A stretch of DNA of 64,000 bases from Ascarosepion bandense (Eukaryota; Mollusca; Cephalopoda; Sepiida; Sepiidae): assembly GCA_037127315.1 (NCBI GenBank), contig JBBBDQ010001156.1, positions 794,501-858,500 of the forward strand, read 5' to 3'. This document shows, one piece after another, positions 1 to 11,968 of this stretch. How positions within the stretch are numbered: position 1 is the first letter of the stretch; every line of letters begins with the position of its first letter. The notes beneath the pieces were generated by a model. The model was not told the origin of the DNA and made no database searches. It was given only the letters and a program-made list of their open reading frames with translations. The position numbers and the translations under genes are program-made.

Positions 1-125
1 AATAAAAAAAAAAACACCGTAACGTGAGCGTTCTTAAAAAAACGGTAAGAATCAGTTATTGCAAATCGTCTGAACACACTACTCATGGTAAAATCCTAGG
101 TCGCGTAATAACACGTTTACAAATG

Positions 126-128
<3 letters not shown>

Positions 129-164
<36 letters not shown>
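129..164. repeat. (TA)n microsatellite
   Basis: Pure TA dinucleotide tract of about 36 bp. It abuts the repeat that follows, as TA tracts do at several other PLE-like and SINE-B ends in this window. Confidence 0.97.
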
Positions 165-169
<5 letters not shown>

Positions 170-628
170 AATTTTCAATGTTCAAAACTGTTGAATGATC
201 ATTTCAACATGAAACCCCTAAGAGAGATTTCACATATCATCAGCAACTAACACATATTTCAAAGGAAATAAAAAATGACAGTTAAGAATTAAGAAATTTA
301 CGTCACAAAAAATTTTATATTTTAAGATTTTACTTTTAGATAGAGTTGTAGCTGAAAAAATTGGAAAATTTGGCTTCGTCTTGGCGAAGGGGTTAAAAGA
401 TGGAATAGGAAGTAGTGTTAAATTGAGAATTGGGTTAAACAAAACAGAAGGGATTAGAGGGTAGATAAAGAAAATATATTAAGAAAGATAAAGAAAATAT
501 ATTAACTCTGTAATTTTAATTACATTGAGCTCTCCACCTGTATCATTTCTTAATATTAAAATTTTAATATTAATTAGGATCTGGTTTTTGGGATTTACCT
601 TCCTGCTTTTCCGTTTGGATTAAAGTTA

Positions 629-634
<6 letters not shown>
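165..634. mobile_element. CTGANGA-bearing interspersed repeat, copy 1
   Basis: This AT-rich segment matches, with divergence, the block at about 44256-44785: both run from a (TA)n tract through a CCCTAAGAGAGAT block to a shared end near TTTTGGATTAAAGT and a second TA/TAA tract. On the minus strand, 237-243 reads CTGATGA and 228-231 reads GAAA, the two conserved strands of a hammerhead core, but only five bases lie between them, too few for a stem. The family may be a PLE-type terminal repeat; that is inference. The frame at 230-442 (minus) looks like chance. Confidence 0.6.

Positions 635-677
<43 letters not shown>
635..677. repeat. (TA)n microsatellite
   Basis: Pure AT/TA tract closing the preceding repeat. 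The second copy of that repeat ends in (TAA)n then (TA)n at the same place. Confidence 0.97.
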
Positions 678-681
<4 letters not shown>

Positions 682-740
682 GCCGACATTTTTCACGGCA
701 AGGGTACATTTGCTGAATGGAAACATTGCAATAAAAGAAG

Positions 741-1825
741 TTTTTTTTTAATCATCTCACCCCAAGCAAGGCATTCCACTGCCACTATTGCGCATGGGGC
801 TACATACGGGAAGGTAAAGAGAAGGAGTGGTTAGACATAGGGAATGACAGGAGGAAGGTGACAGATGAGTAAGGATAGCGAGGATGAGGTTTGGGCAGAT
901 GGGAAGAGCGCTTGATAGAATGGGAGCAGGTTAGTGTGTTAGGAGGTGTCTATTGACCTTACATTTAAACTCCTGGAGATTGTATCCGTCGTGGAAGCAA
1001 TCGTGTGGAAGAGAATTCCACAGTCGGGAAGTGCGAGGAAAGAAACTGTTGGAGTAGAAGTTACGGCTGCATTTTATCGGCTTCACTGTAAAAGGGTGGG
1101 ATCTAGTTGCTAATCTAGTATCTCGTTCAAATTCGTATTTAGGGGGCACCAGTGATCTAAGTTCATCGGAGCAGAAGTCGTGAAAGTATTTATAGATGAG
1201 ACACAGGGAAGCCACGTCGCGCCGGTGGGAGTGAGACTGCAGGCGGTCTGCCAAGTCGGTATCTATCACATTACATACCCTCCTCTGAACCTTATCGAGA
1301 AGCCCCAGGAGAACAGCAGGGGCACCCGACCAGATATGGCAGCAGTATTCAATGCACGGGCGGATGGTAGATTTATAAATGTGCAGGATAGATTTAGACG
1401 GAAGAAACTTCCGGGCCCTACACAGAGAACCGACTTTCATAGTAGCGGATTTAGCAATGGATTCTCTATAGTCATTCCATTTGAGGTCCGCTGAAAGTTT
1501 GAGACCAAGGAGGCGTAGTGTTTTACTATCTGGGAGGCAAGCCTGGTCCATGCTAATGGGAGGTAGGTGAGATTGTCGATGATGGTTAATTGAGAGTAGC
1601 TTCGTTTTAGAAGCATTAAAATTTACTAGCCATTTCATACCCTAGTCCAATATGGATTGGAGGTCTTTTTCAATCTCGGCTGCGAGGTTAGCTTTGACGC
1701 CTACACCAGATTTTTGTAGGAGGCAAGAGTAAACTGTGGTGTCATCGGCGTACAAACCTATTTGGGCTCTTATGGAATCAGGGAGATCATTAAAGAGTGT
1801 AGGACCTAAGATGGAGCCTTGGAGG
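741..1825 (-). pseudogene. LINE-A non-LTR retrotransposon, 5'-truncated, reverse transcriptase C-terminal part
   Basis: The minus strand encodes the end of a non-LTR reverse transcriptase of the Jockey/CR1-like kind (exact clade not determined). From 1825 downward the frame carries QGSILGPTLF, then the catalytic RT motif LYADDT, then KWLVNFNASKTKLL, and the post-RT region with CCHIWSGAP and RTSRLWNSLP, stopping at 931. One TAG, just before GMKWLVNF, interrupts it, and a few residues between TLF and NDLP seem lost. A roughly 190-bp 3' UTR follows, ending in a sequence whose complement reads TGCCTTGCTTGGGGTGAG and then oligo(A) at 741-749. The 5' truncation and A-tail fit target-primed reverse transcription. 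Function is lost here. Confidence 0.88.
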
Positions 1826-2027
1826 TTAAAGTTAATATCTTTCTTTAAAACTATGGTTTTATTTCATAACATTTAAATGTAAACCCTTTTAAATTATTTC
1901 TAAGCATGTCGTGATATTTTCAGTTACTTCTGCGTGTGCTGTTGCTTGAAAATGTTAAGAAAACCTATATAGACGAATACATTTTCATGTTAATAAAAAA
2001 GTAGAAGTTCAAAACAAACTAATATAT

Positions 2028-2870
2028 AATCATTTCATCCAAGCAAGGCAATAAAGCCACTAAGAGTCACGGAAATCCTGAGCATGAAAAAAAAACTTAC
2101 TATAGAGCAAGAAAAATAAAACAACAACAATCAAAAACATGATAGGTAACGATTGACATTTCATTTTAATGTTTGATGTTCAAAGATCCTGGAAATCAAA
2201 AAGCCGGAAGAGAGTTCCACTTATGAGAAATGCGAGAAAATAATCTATTGGCTTAGAACTTACGCATAAACCTAGCCAATACAGCTATAAACTGATGAGA
2301 ACTTCGTTTTTATTTAGTACTGAGGTTAGATTCCTAAAATCGAGGTACCATAAATATAAAGTTTATCAAAAAAATTACTATGAAAATATTTATAGAAATA
2401 CCCAGAGAAACTACATTACGTCGGGTGAAACTGATTGAAGCTGAGACCCCAGATCGGGACTAATAACACTGCGTATTTTTGTTTGGATTTTATCAAGAAT
2501 TTGTAAATATATAGCAAGAGAACCAGGTATGATGTAGTAGCAATTTTTCAAAGCATAAACGGATGATTTACTTATGAATATATAAGACGTATTCTCGCGA
2601 GAATAATTGTGTAGCACGATGCAGTGAACAACAGCAGTCATTTTATCAGCGCCTTTATCGATGGATTGAATATATCAGTTCCATTTGATGTCTGGTGCGA
2701 GCTTGATTCACAGTAGGCGTTCAAGGCAATCTGCCTCATTGAGAAAACAACCACTCATCATCATATGTGAAAATTCAGGTTCTGCTAGATGATGATGAAA
2801 TTTTGCAAGTCTGGATTTAGAGCTATTGAATGTTTCTAGCCAGTATTCATTCAATAAGCTTTTAGAGCGA
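2028..2870 (-). pseudogene. LINE-A, older degraded copy
   Basis: Same element and orientation as the copy at 741-1825 but much more diverged. The 3' tail lies at 2033-2075. The frame at 2411-2641 keeps LQILDKIQTKIRSVISPDLG, aligning with LLGLLDKVQRRVCNVIDTDL of the first copy. Many frame breaks. Confidence 0.75.
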
Positions 2871-3014
2871 AGTCAACGACCCCCTTCCATGCTTTGGTGA
2901 TCTAGAATATGCTTAATATGTCCCTGAACACTGTTGTACAGGGTGAGGCAGAGGGGATGAAAGCTTCTGGAAAATTCACAAAATCATTAATTTTAGCTTC
3001 ACATTAAAACAAAA

Positions 3015-3235
3015 AAAAAACAACGTCCCCCATATCCGTTTTTATTGATGTATTTCTGAAGGCGTGCTTAGAACTTGGCATCTACTCTTTCCACTATTGT
3101 TCAGCCGATTTGGGCGACTTCTATGCAAATAGCTTCCTTCAAATTGGCTAATGTACATGGCTTATGTTCATAAAGTCAAAGACATGTTAAGAAATAATCA
3201 CACATGGACAAGTTAGACGACCGAGGAGACAAAGT
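3015..3235 (-). pseudogene. mariner/Tc1-superfamily transposase remnant
   Basis: Read on the minus strand with stops ignored, the frame gives PRSSNLSMCDYFLTCL, then TLANLKEAICIEVAQIG, then ARLQKYINKNGYGG. This is the order of the C-terminal third of mariner-like DDE/D transposases: SPDLxxCDFFLW, then LKxAI, then RLxxCIxxNG. At least three in-frame stops. Terminal repeats were not found. Called from remembered family motifs only. Confidence 0.6.
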
Positions 3236-3299
3236 ATTGTTAGTAAACTGTTCTAGGAAAAAACGTAATACTCTATCGTCCAGAGTGCCATGGCTTCAA

Positions 3300-3985
3300 C
3301 TGAAAGAAAAAAATTACTAAGACACCACAAACCGTATGGTACCTGTGTGACATTTGTCCCTCAACCTAGGGTTGAGTAATAGCCACTTCAAAAACGTCCG
3401 ACCTCTCTAACTCATCATTTAGGCTTTTCTCGAAAACAAAACAAAATGCCTACTAATTAATATGGCTTGTCCAGCGGACTGTAACATAATAAGCAAGGAA
3501 TTTGAAAAAACTATCGAAATATAAAAACCTGGAAATCGAAATAAAAAAGTGGAAATTGCAAAAAAGAATAGTACTAGTCATTATAGGCGTGTCTGAAGTG
3601 AGGAAAAAGTAAGACAACAAATTGAAAGAAAAACCTAGAAATCTCAGCTTAAAAGAATAAAAAAAATCTTGATAATTACAGCCCGCACACTAAGAAAAAC
3701 TATCTATATAATGCTAGTGATGTCATGGAATGTGGAAAAACAAGTCATAAAATAAATACATAACATAACACTAGCTGCCATAAGTCTTTCCATAGACTTG
3801 GTAGGTAGTGTGACCATAGCAAAATTCAAATAATAATAATAATAATATAAACTCTTTAAGACGACTTAACTATATTTCTAAATTGTGTGTTATTCCATCA
3901 CGTTTGACTGTACTTCGAAATACCACCAGTCACAATGAATGGATGTCCCCTCAAGAAGACACGGTGACATGAGAGAATATTCGGC
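3300..3985. other. no recognisable feature
   Basis: AT-rich intergenic sequence with a short (AAT)n run at 3833-3846. I saw no supported gene or element. Confidence 0.5.
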
Positions 3986-4019
3986 TTTAAACTCACACCT
4001 GACTTCAATTGCAAGCCGT

Positions 4020-4780
4020 ACATACCATCTATGAACTGAAAGAAAGTAGAAGAATCCAAAAAGAGGAGAAAAGTGTCATTAGTAAAGAAAACATACAATA
4101 AGCAAAAGAAAAGATTAAAAGACAATGAATAAATAATGAAGGAATCCTCAATGGCAAATAAGAAAAAAAAACAGTAATTGAAAAAAAAAAAAAGGAAATC
4201 GCACAAAGAAGGAGACGGGGAGAAAAGAAGAGGCGAAAATAAAGTAGAATTGGTAGAGAAAAGGATGCATATGAAAAAGATGAGGAAGGAAAGTGTTGGA
4301 AGAAAGAGAATCTCATTAAAAAGATTAAAAAAGACGAAAAATTAGGAGATGGAGAAGAGTTCGGATTTGATCAAATATATGTGGAGAAGAAGAGTCAAGA
4401 TCAGTTGATTAAAAGAGTTGAAAGAAGAAGAAAAGACGAAAAAGAAGATGAAGAAAGAGCAAAAGAAAAAAGCTGATTATAAGATTTGAAAGAAGGAGAT
4501 GAATTCGGTGAATAATAATACCAAAAACAACAACAACAAAACCAGCAGCAGCAACAACAACAATAACAATAATAAAAAAATAATGAGAAGCATAAGTTTT
4601 GAAAAACGGATTTAAAGAGATGTAAGAAGAAGCATCGGGTGATTAATAGGTTAGAAGAAGAAAAATAGAAGATTTGATGATGATGATGATGATGATGAAG
4701 AAGAAGAAAAAGCTGATTACAAGAGTTGAAAAGTGGAGAAGAATCAGTTACCATGTTAAATAAAGTAGATGAAGAAGAGT
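4020..4780. repeat. purine-rich low-complexity tract
   Basis: The plus strand is dominated by AAGAAG, GATGAT and AACAAC runs. The long minus-strand frames here are Phe/Ser/Leu-rich translations of this bias, not genes. Confidence 0.8.
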
Positions 4781-5299
4781 TCTTTGAGTTTTTTTTTATG
4801 GCATATTAACATCTCCGTGGGTTATTTAATAACAAAAAAGTGGGGTTATATAGTATCTTTTTGAATATTTGGTTATAGCGAAAAGGTTGATTTAGTCAGA
4901 TTTTAATGAAATCTTTTTTTGTTTTTATTCTTTTTATTTTAGAAAACTGCAAATGTCTTCTAGTTTGGTATTCAAAAATGTTTTACTGAGAATGTTTTTC
5001 CTTCAAAAATGTGTTTTGGTAATAATTTCTTTTCAAAAATGTATTGTTGGTACCATTTTTCCTTCAAAAATGTATATTTTTCTATAAAAGTCTATTTTTA
5101 TGTATATAATTCTATAAAAGTGTATTATAATACTTTTATAGTGTTTAACCCCAGTTTGAAGGTTAAGTATTTGCCCATAGCTGAGACCCTAACAGCTGCT
5201 ACTACTACGGATCAGGGTGGACCTGAGAACAACAGCAATTAAGAGAGGGTTCAACTCTTCTCACAACCTCACAATCAGTGGCATTGCTGCCGGATGTAG

Positions 5300-6080
5300 T
5301 TTACCGTCATACCCAGAACCTGAAGAAGAGCGAGAAGATTATATGAGTCGAAAGGAGAAGAATAGGTTGATTAATAATTCAGAAGATGAGGAGAAAGAGG
5401 AAGAAGAAGAAAAAAAGAAATTAATTTTAAGAGTTGAAAGAAGAAGAAAGATCTTTGTTTAATAAGTTACGAGAAAAAAACAAGGATGGGGAAAAGAAGA
5501 AAACGAAGAAGAAGAAGAAGAGAAAGGAATGACTAAAAGAGTTAAATGAAGAAAGATGCTTTTAAATATTGGAGGAAAAAGTATAAGACGAAGAAGAAAT
5601 TTTCGCATAAAAAGTAAGCATAGGGCAATGTGGAAAGACAAAGAGAATTCGTGTAAAAGAGACTGTTACGGTATGGTAGAATTGAGGACAGCATACAAAA
5701 ATAGCAAAGGTCAAATAGCGCAGAACGTAGGAAAAGATGAAAGCTGAGAAAAAAAAATTCGTAAATATCGACAATAGTAGACTACGCAGCATCAAAGAAA
5801 GCGAATCGATAAGGTTAAGAAGAATAAATAAGTTTATGATATTGAGGAAGTCGCTGAGAAGAGAAAGGAAATAGAAAGTGAGTTAAGCAAATGAATGAAA
5901 GAATATTAAAAGAAACGAGAGAAACCAAGTAAATGTGGAACAGGCCGACATTATGATAAAGAAGGAAAGACGAAATGAATAAATAAAAAAAATTAGAAGG
6001 AAAATAGAAAAGAAGAAAAAACAGGACGAGAAATCGGAAGAAAAGTCGAGTCAGAATATTGATGAAAAAAAATATCTAGT
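5300..6080. repeat. purine-rich tract continuing
   Basis: GAA/AAG-rich plus strand. The frame 5217-5462 begins with unbiased sequence (SSHNLTISGIAAGCSLPSY) and then falls into E/K-rich translation of the tract. A real exon cannot be excluded, but nothing supports one. Confidence 0.6.
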
Positions 6081-6487
6081 CACGATTCGTCTAAGATATC
6101 GTGATTTCGTTTCATTGAAAATTTCCCTGCGGCCCAATTCTATCAGTTTCCACTGAATTTTGAAAGGTTACCCCAAGTTGTATGCTCTAGCTTAAGCAGC
6201 CGCCCCCGCTTGTACTACCGACCCCTCTTCTGCCACCGTCACTTCACCCGGTGCAATTACTTGTATTTTGTTAGACGGGCCGTCTCTCGCATTAGAACGA
6301 CAACAACAGTGCTTAGAACTGCTGTTACCATAATTAGTCACGAGTCTTACTAATGTATGTTAGTCTGTCGAGGATGCTTAAAAACGAAGCTAGTTGCGGG
6401 AAAAAAACAATTTCCGATCAAAAAAAATATATTTGTTATTATAAATGCTGGCTTATTATATAACAACTGACAAAAATATCAGTCACT

Positions 6488-7084
6488 TTGTGTTTAATTA
6501 ATTTTTCGATTAGCATCGTCACAAATAAGCGATTTCAAAATCGTCTTAAGGAATTATGCATTGTCAAAGATGAGTTTTCAGGATATAGTCTTTTCAACAT
6601 TACCCATCATCCTGGAACAGTACTTTACGTCTTTCAACGAAATTGCATCAACACTGGAAAAATTACTGGTCTTATTCTTGATGCTTTGTCTTACTAGACA
6701 AGAAGTTTTAGACTCGACGATCTACGAGAGTCAATAACAATTGGTTGCACCTTCGAATTAATTATTGGCAGTATATCTACAGCATCCCTTTGCGGAAGGG
6801 TTCCAAAGCCGAAGTCAACGACCACGGTGGAGGATTCCCCCGATAAAATCATCGACTACGTGACCAAGGCGTATAGGCGTGTCTTCAAGTCTGAAGATAT
6901 CGACTTGGAGAGGGATGGGTCAGCCTTGCTCAAAACATGCTACGAATAAATGAATACATATTGGAACATTTGTATCGGAGCTGGTCAGAAACTATTGTGC
7001 TCAGTTACGCAGCGTCTTTACAGCCACGCCCGTGCATGATGGTGACGATGGCAAAGATGATCTCTGATAATTTCCTTTGTTCTT
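6488..7084 (+). pseudogene. unidentified interrupted reading frame
   Basis: From ATG 6488 one frame runs to 6949 (153 codons) broken by a single TAG at 6695-6697. The second half contains TTTVEDSPDKIIDYVTKAY and then RRVFKSEDIDLERDGSALLK, with many G/C-ending codons, unlike the AT-rich surroundings. After the stop, another frame stays open to 7084 (NEYILEHLYRSWSE onward), consistent with a frameshift. I do not recognise the protein. It could be a decayed host exon, a retrocopy or an unknown transposon gene. Confidence 0.35.
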
Positions 7085-7159
7085 AAAATGTTATGAACTA
7101 TAAATTTGTTCTCCTATAAGAAGTAGACTCAAAATATTGAATACTGATGTAACAGTAAA

Positions 7160-7468
7160 TCTAAACTTATTTATAAATGGAACTTTGTCTCTGTGTGTGT
7201 GTGTGTCCATTACCTATAGACTCCGAAACGGCTGAACCGATTTTCTTGAAAATTTACACAGTTATACTATAAGCGGCTGCGAGTATTCTTAGCTAGGGTT
7301 TGGGTCGAGATACCCCCGATAAATATCGAAAATCGATGATCGAAAAAATTAGATTATAGAAGGAGTGGTCCGATTTTAATCAAATTTGATACACTCACAG
7401 ACAAAGACATAAGAAACGATATTCAAAAGTTTAAAAATTGCAGTTCTTACAATAGTGGAGAAAATCGA

Positions 7469-7522
<54 letters not shown>

Positions 7523-7923
7523 AGATGTTTGTGTGTGTGTCTTTATCTGCTTGCATGTTTGAATGTTTTCAGCCCTTTTATTTTAGTTTTTGCTTCAGGT
7601 TTGGCTCTATGTAGGTATAATTTTAGTTCTTAGTCTCAGCCATGATAGCATTTACTCAGAGAACTTACTTAGCCTTCAAAATTCAGTTTACGACGAAAAC
7701 ATCTTATTTGCTATCGATACCAGGAAATCAAAATTTGACTTACATCCATTCATTTTTCTTTCAGTCTACGCAACTATTGCTTTTTATTCTAAGCAACTTT
7801 TCAGTCTAAGCAACTATTGCTTTTTATTCTTTCGTGCCAACATCCAAAGAGTCTGAGCTCCAGGACCATGGATTAGTTTTAAAGCTTTCATTACACCCGA
7901 GCAACGTCGGGCTATACTGCTAG
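7160..7923 (+). mobile_element. non-autonomous Helitron, copy 1
   Basis: It starts with TC just after an A (TCTAAACTTATTTATAAA) and ends with CTAG before a T, the A|T insertion of Helitrons. About 16 bases before the end is the hairpin CCCGAGCAACGTCGGG (5-bp stem). The segment with CTCCGAAACGGCTGAACCG near the 5' end is typical of many invertebrate Helitrons. It contains a GT run and a (TA)n tract at 7471-7517 but no Rep/helicase gene, so it would depend on an autonomous partner. Confidence 0.8.
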
Positions 7924-7924
7924 T

Positions 7925-8700
7925 ATTGTATAACTCCCATGTTACGATTTTCGGGCACTTCCCATCTGGACCAAAACTTGAAATCGTGATAGGTAAAGAT
8001 GTTAAAAATTAATGAAAAACGCGACACTTTTGCAACTTCATCATCATCATCATCATCACATGATTGCGTGTGGTCGTCGGGTGGATGTAAAACTGAGCAC
8101 TTGACTATTTCCTTCCACCTACCCGGGAAGAAATACGAAGTATTGATAGAAAGTTTTGTTGTAGAGTAGTTTTCGCATTGAAAGTTATAATCGTGCTATG
8201 TCGGTTGCTAATCGACTTAACGTACCCAAATGTTAGGAACTATTATTAATATAGGAGGGAGAGACCATTATCTGAGGAATAGGTGTGTTTCACCAGAAAA
8301 AGGCTTACAGGGCCCATTCTTCTTTAGGTCAAATCACAGCTGATGCCCAAACTGTAGGGTCCCATTGCCTACGAGCACGTGGGTCATTATTCCATCGAGG
8401 GAATCTACCTCCTGGACCGTTGACTTATTTCTAGGAAATTTACTACCCAAAGATAAACTGTCATCATCGTACTGCTATTATACATAGCGATGCAAGCAAC
8501 CTTGCCTCAGTCATACAAGATATTACATGCACCATTTTGAGAATTTGTGTTCTTGTTTTTAATCATGTGAGGTGTCTAGCAATCTTTCTCACCAGAAAAG
8601 CGTGATGGGTAGATCGGTTTTGTGATGACCCTCACATGTGGCGGATAGGATTGACTTACATAGTTGCACTCAGAGAATGACATGATATAATTTGGTAAAA
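7925..8700. other. no recognisable feature
   Basis: Unassigned sequence. A (CAT)n run at 8041-8057 is the only simple repeat seen. Confidence 0.5.
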
Positions 8701-8701
8701 T

Positions 8702-8758
8702 ACATCAGTCAGTCAGTTAAGTGCCATACGTGATACACGCTTGGGCGATCATGTCTCA
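8702..8758 (-). mobile_element. SINE-A 3' fragment
   Basis: The complement matches the 3' end of SINE-A (GATCGCCCAAGCGTGTATCA), ending in the AACTGACTGACTG tail. Body and tRNA-like head are missing. Confidence 0.8.
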
Positions 8759-8892
8759 CATCGCCGCTAAATTAAAATAGTAATGTTTATATTTACTCAT
8801 TATTATTAATTTTATTTTGTATATGTACATATAATAATTTAAATCAAGGAGAAAACATACCTTGATACAGTTTGATTATTGCTACAATTAAT

Positions 8893-9210
8893 ATGTTGTT
8901 GTGGTGCGTTGTGGTGCAATGGATACCGGCTAGGAACGAGAAATCATAGAGCGGAGTTCGAATTTCGGTTGAATTCCTTGCATTCACTGACGCGCAAATA
9001 ATCTTTGGAAAGGTATGAATGTATCTCTTCTCCCTCCAGCTATGGGTTGAATAGTAGATCAGATTGGGTTTTATAGTCTTAGTTGTCAACCAGTCTAAGA
9101 CAGAAGTAAATATCAACCTTCTGCTGGATAAACTTCTGCTTAGTTAGTCATGGATCAAAAAAGACATGATCGCTCAAGCATGTGTCAGGTATAGCAATTA
9201 ACTGACTCAT
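8893..9210 (+). mobile_element. SINE-A (tRNA-derived), near full length
   Basis: The tRNA-like head has A-box-like TGGTGCAATGG and B-box-like GAGTTCGAATTTC, arranged as in tRNA-Arg. The body contains AGCTATGGGTTGAATAG and the conserved 3' end GACATGATCGCTCAAGCATG, followed by TTAACTGACT. Several changes mark it as old. The family resembles the tRNA-derived SINEs reported from octopus (OK/OR1/OR2); which one I cannot say from memory. Confidence 0.85.
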
Positions 9211-9477
9211 TAAAATGTTATGTGTGAGGCGAAGAAAACATCGAGCCAGGGATTGGCATCATTATCTGAGTTCAAATCCCGGTTTTGTATGTTATGTTCA
9301 CTTTGCAGTATACCGTTAGGTTAGGCATCAATATAGGGGTTAAATAGTAGGATAAACTGTACTTAATAACCTTAGAAGGAAGACAGTCTGTGAATGACGT
9401 TTCTGAAAACTATACTGAAAACAGGAAATTACTCGTGTCATTTTCTTAAATAATTATAGCAACCCACATTATATATC

Positions 9478-9812
9478 TGTTCTGTCTGCGGATGACTATT
9501 TACGCTCTCACACCCTGATTGAGCACTCTGGAAGAATGGTAGACTTTGAAAAACAGTAGCTCCCCTGGCATGTACGCATCGCTCATTCACTAATGAATTA
9601 GAGCACTATTGGGCGTGTATAATGATAATATATAAGCTAAAATGTCTGCTTTCTTCTACCGTGCGCCAATAGCCCAGAGGTAGAATCGCCGACTGACGCC
9701 AATTCCGTCGGGTTTCAATCCTGGGTTAAAAGCATTCGGAGTCTAACCGTACTGATGAGCTGTGATACAGCGAAACAGATCTGTCTGCGGATGACTATAT
9801 ATATATATATAT
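9478..9812 (+). mobile_element. SINE-B dimer with (TA)n tail
   Basis: A left unit is represented only by its last bases (CTGTCTGCGGATGACTAT), then comes a roughly 170-bp spacer, then a full right unit. The right unit has A-box-like TAGCCCAGAGGTAGAA and B-box-like GGGTTTCAATCCTGG, then TGATGAGCTGTGATACAGCG, and ends GGATGACTATATATAT. The same dimer occurs at 18660-19075. Confidence 0.8.
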
Positions 9813-10119
9813 ACTCTGAGAGAGAGAGAGAGAGAGATTTTGCGCTCTCGTCCTGAATCGATATTTACTTCTTAAAAATAAATTTAGTTACACATCAACA
9901 TTAGAGTAGTTTCGAGTTGAATACACAAGTAAACTATCTTCAGTATAGCTGCTTGTTCCCACGTATACCCATTAGGTTAGCCCCATTTTCGTTTCGGAAG
10001 ACCGCAAAAGACAACCTGTGTTTTGCACTGAGTCAATGTAAAATGACTGTAGTCACAGTTCAAATATTTACAGCCACGTATGACTGGGAGTTGAAAGTTT
10101 TGTTTTTCCTACTCTGATT

Positions 10120-10700
10120 TACAACGACTGTTATTTATCCTGCTCCAAATCCCATAGCTTGAAATAGATTCCAAAGATTTTTATATCAAATTAGATTCAA
10201 CGATCTCAACCGGAATTCGAACACTACTCATCAGTTTCTCTTTTTCAGTTTGTAAAAATAACGCCACTTTTACGCCTAGAAGATGCTTTCGTGTTCGTTA
10301 AATAATAATTATTATCAGTGCAATTATGTTTCATAATTATTTCTATTCACGAGGCATAAATAACTCTGACGTTGTTAACCTTGTGATAAATTTCCTCTTA
10401 TTTTTCTTCCATTTTATTTGTTCTAAATTTTCTTTTAGAATTCGATGCTTTTTGATCCCTTTTTGCTTATTTCAATTATAAATCTCTAAATTTGCCGCGT
10501 CAGTAAATTCCAAATAATTTGCAATAATCAATATAATTTTCCCCATTATTTCTCAGCTGAAAAATAAATAAATTATTTTACGAGACGGCAGTGAGAAAAA
10601 AAAATAAAAATACAAAGCCTTTATTAACTGTATTCATGGCCACCGCTTTTAGGATTTCTTCAGTTTCACCTTAAAAAGGTTGCACTTAGCGACCAAACAG
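10120..10700. other. no recognisable feature
   Basis: AT-rich sequence without supported genes or repeats beyond short homopolymers. Confidence 0.45.
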
Positions 10701-10774
10701 CCGACCGTGCTCACCCTAAACATGGCAGGAAAAATTCATTTGGTCTGCGGAAGCAGAAAGCTAGTAAATAAATA

Positions 10775-10806
<32 letters not shown>

Positions 10807-10929
10807 GAATCTATTAAAGTGTGGTAATAAAAAAAGTATTAGAAAGCAGATGCGCATGAGTAACACTAATCTTGCCAAAGTTTGTACGGTGATAATCGGT
10901 GCGCAGTTCTCATCTTGGAGTTTCACTTT

Positions 10930-11440
10930 GCCTTTTTCCTAACGATATAATTAGGTAAAGGAATTTTCAATGAAAGTGGTATCTTAGGATGCGAAGTGTA
11001 ATGGCGGACCTAACGTAAGACCATGGCCGGCGGCACGAGGAACGTAGACGGCATCTGAAGATCTTTACACACAGACCACAGGGGAAATTTACTGCTCAGC
11101 GTATATGCAATATTCTTGCGCGTGCCGTGTTTTAAGCGAGAATTGTTTCGATGTCGGCCTTATTGTGTATACTTCCGATTGAGGAAGAAATGCGTGTCTG
11201 AATGGAAGACCTGTGTGCGTATATACTCGACTCGCATTTGAGTGCGTTTATCGATCAGTACACTGGTGCGAAAAAGAAGAAAATATAGGAAAGAGTCAAT
11301 GCATTTAGTTTTAGCTTCACAGAGATATAATCATGGAATGTTTGTATTGGTCATACCACGCTATAATTTAACTTTTTCTCTTTGTTCACTAATCATAATA
11401 ATGACGTTTTTTCATTGTAACATTTATTGACAGCAATGAC
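10930..11440. other. no recognisable feature
   Basis: Slightly more GC around 10990-11230. The frame at 11242-11430 shows no recognisable motif. Confidence 0.4.
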
Positions 11441-11556
11441 ATCTGAATATTTCTATACATTTTGTTTTTTACAAAACAAATCAAGACCATGAATGGAAGT
11501 GTCAGTTAAAACCCGTCTTATCAGGTTCTTGTAGAAATATTTACACGTAACATACG

Positions 11557-11560
<4 letters not shown>

Positions 11561-11596
<36 letters not shown>
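11561..11596. repeat. (TA)n microsatellite
   Basis: Pure TA tract at the 3' end of the SINE-B dimer on the minus strand. The flank TTTACACGTAACATACGAC recurs, slightly changed, beside the TA tract at 12714. Confidence 0.97.
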
Positions 11597-11598
<2 letters not shown>

Positions 11599-11968
11599 TC
11601 ATCCACATACAAGCTTGTTTCGCTGTATCACAGCTCATCAGTGTGACTAGACATATCCACTAGCTTCTGGCCGGGATCGAAACTCGACCGATTTGGTGTT
11701 AGTCGGAGTCTCTACTCCCTAAGCCACCGGCGCATGGGGTCAGAGAAGGGAAATTTTAACGTCTTGTATGTAAGCAGTGTATACAGACGCACAGAGAGAA
11801 CTCAATTCATTTCTGAAGAGTCACGCATTATAGCTGAAGTGGAAACTGTTTTTAAAACTTTCTTCTCCAGAGAGCACAATCGTAATGAGAGCATAATATA
11901 TTAGTCATCCACATACAAGCCTGTTTCGCTGTATCACAGCTCATCAGTGTGGCTAGACATATCCACTT
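11597..11968 (-). mobile_element. SINE-B dimer, second subfamily
   Basis: Reading the minus strand: the end of a left unit (TGATGAGCTGTGATACAGCG, then GGCTTGTATGTGGATGAC), a roughly 185-bp spacer, then a complete right unit. The right unit has the tRNA-like GGTGGCTTAGGGAGTAGAG, B-box-like GTCGAGTTTCGATCCC, and ends in (TA)n. The left unit is cut off where PLE sequence begins. Confidence 0.8.

Noticed and set aside
1180..1494. 104-codon plus-strand frame
   Set aside because: Shadow of the LINE-A reverse transcriptase frame on the minus strand.
4401..4754. 117-codon frame with His and Cys runs
   Set aside because: CAT and TGT microsatellite translation.
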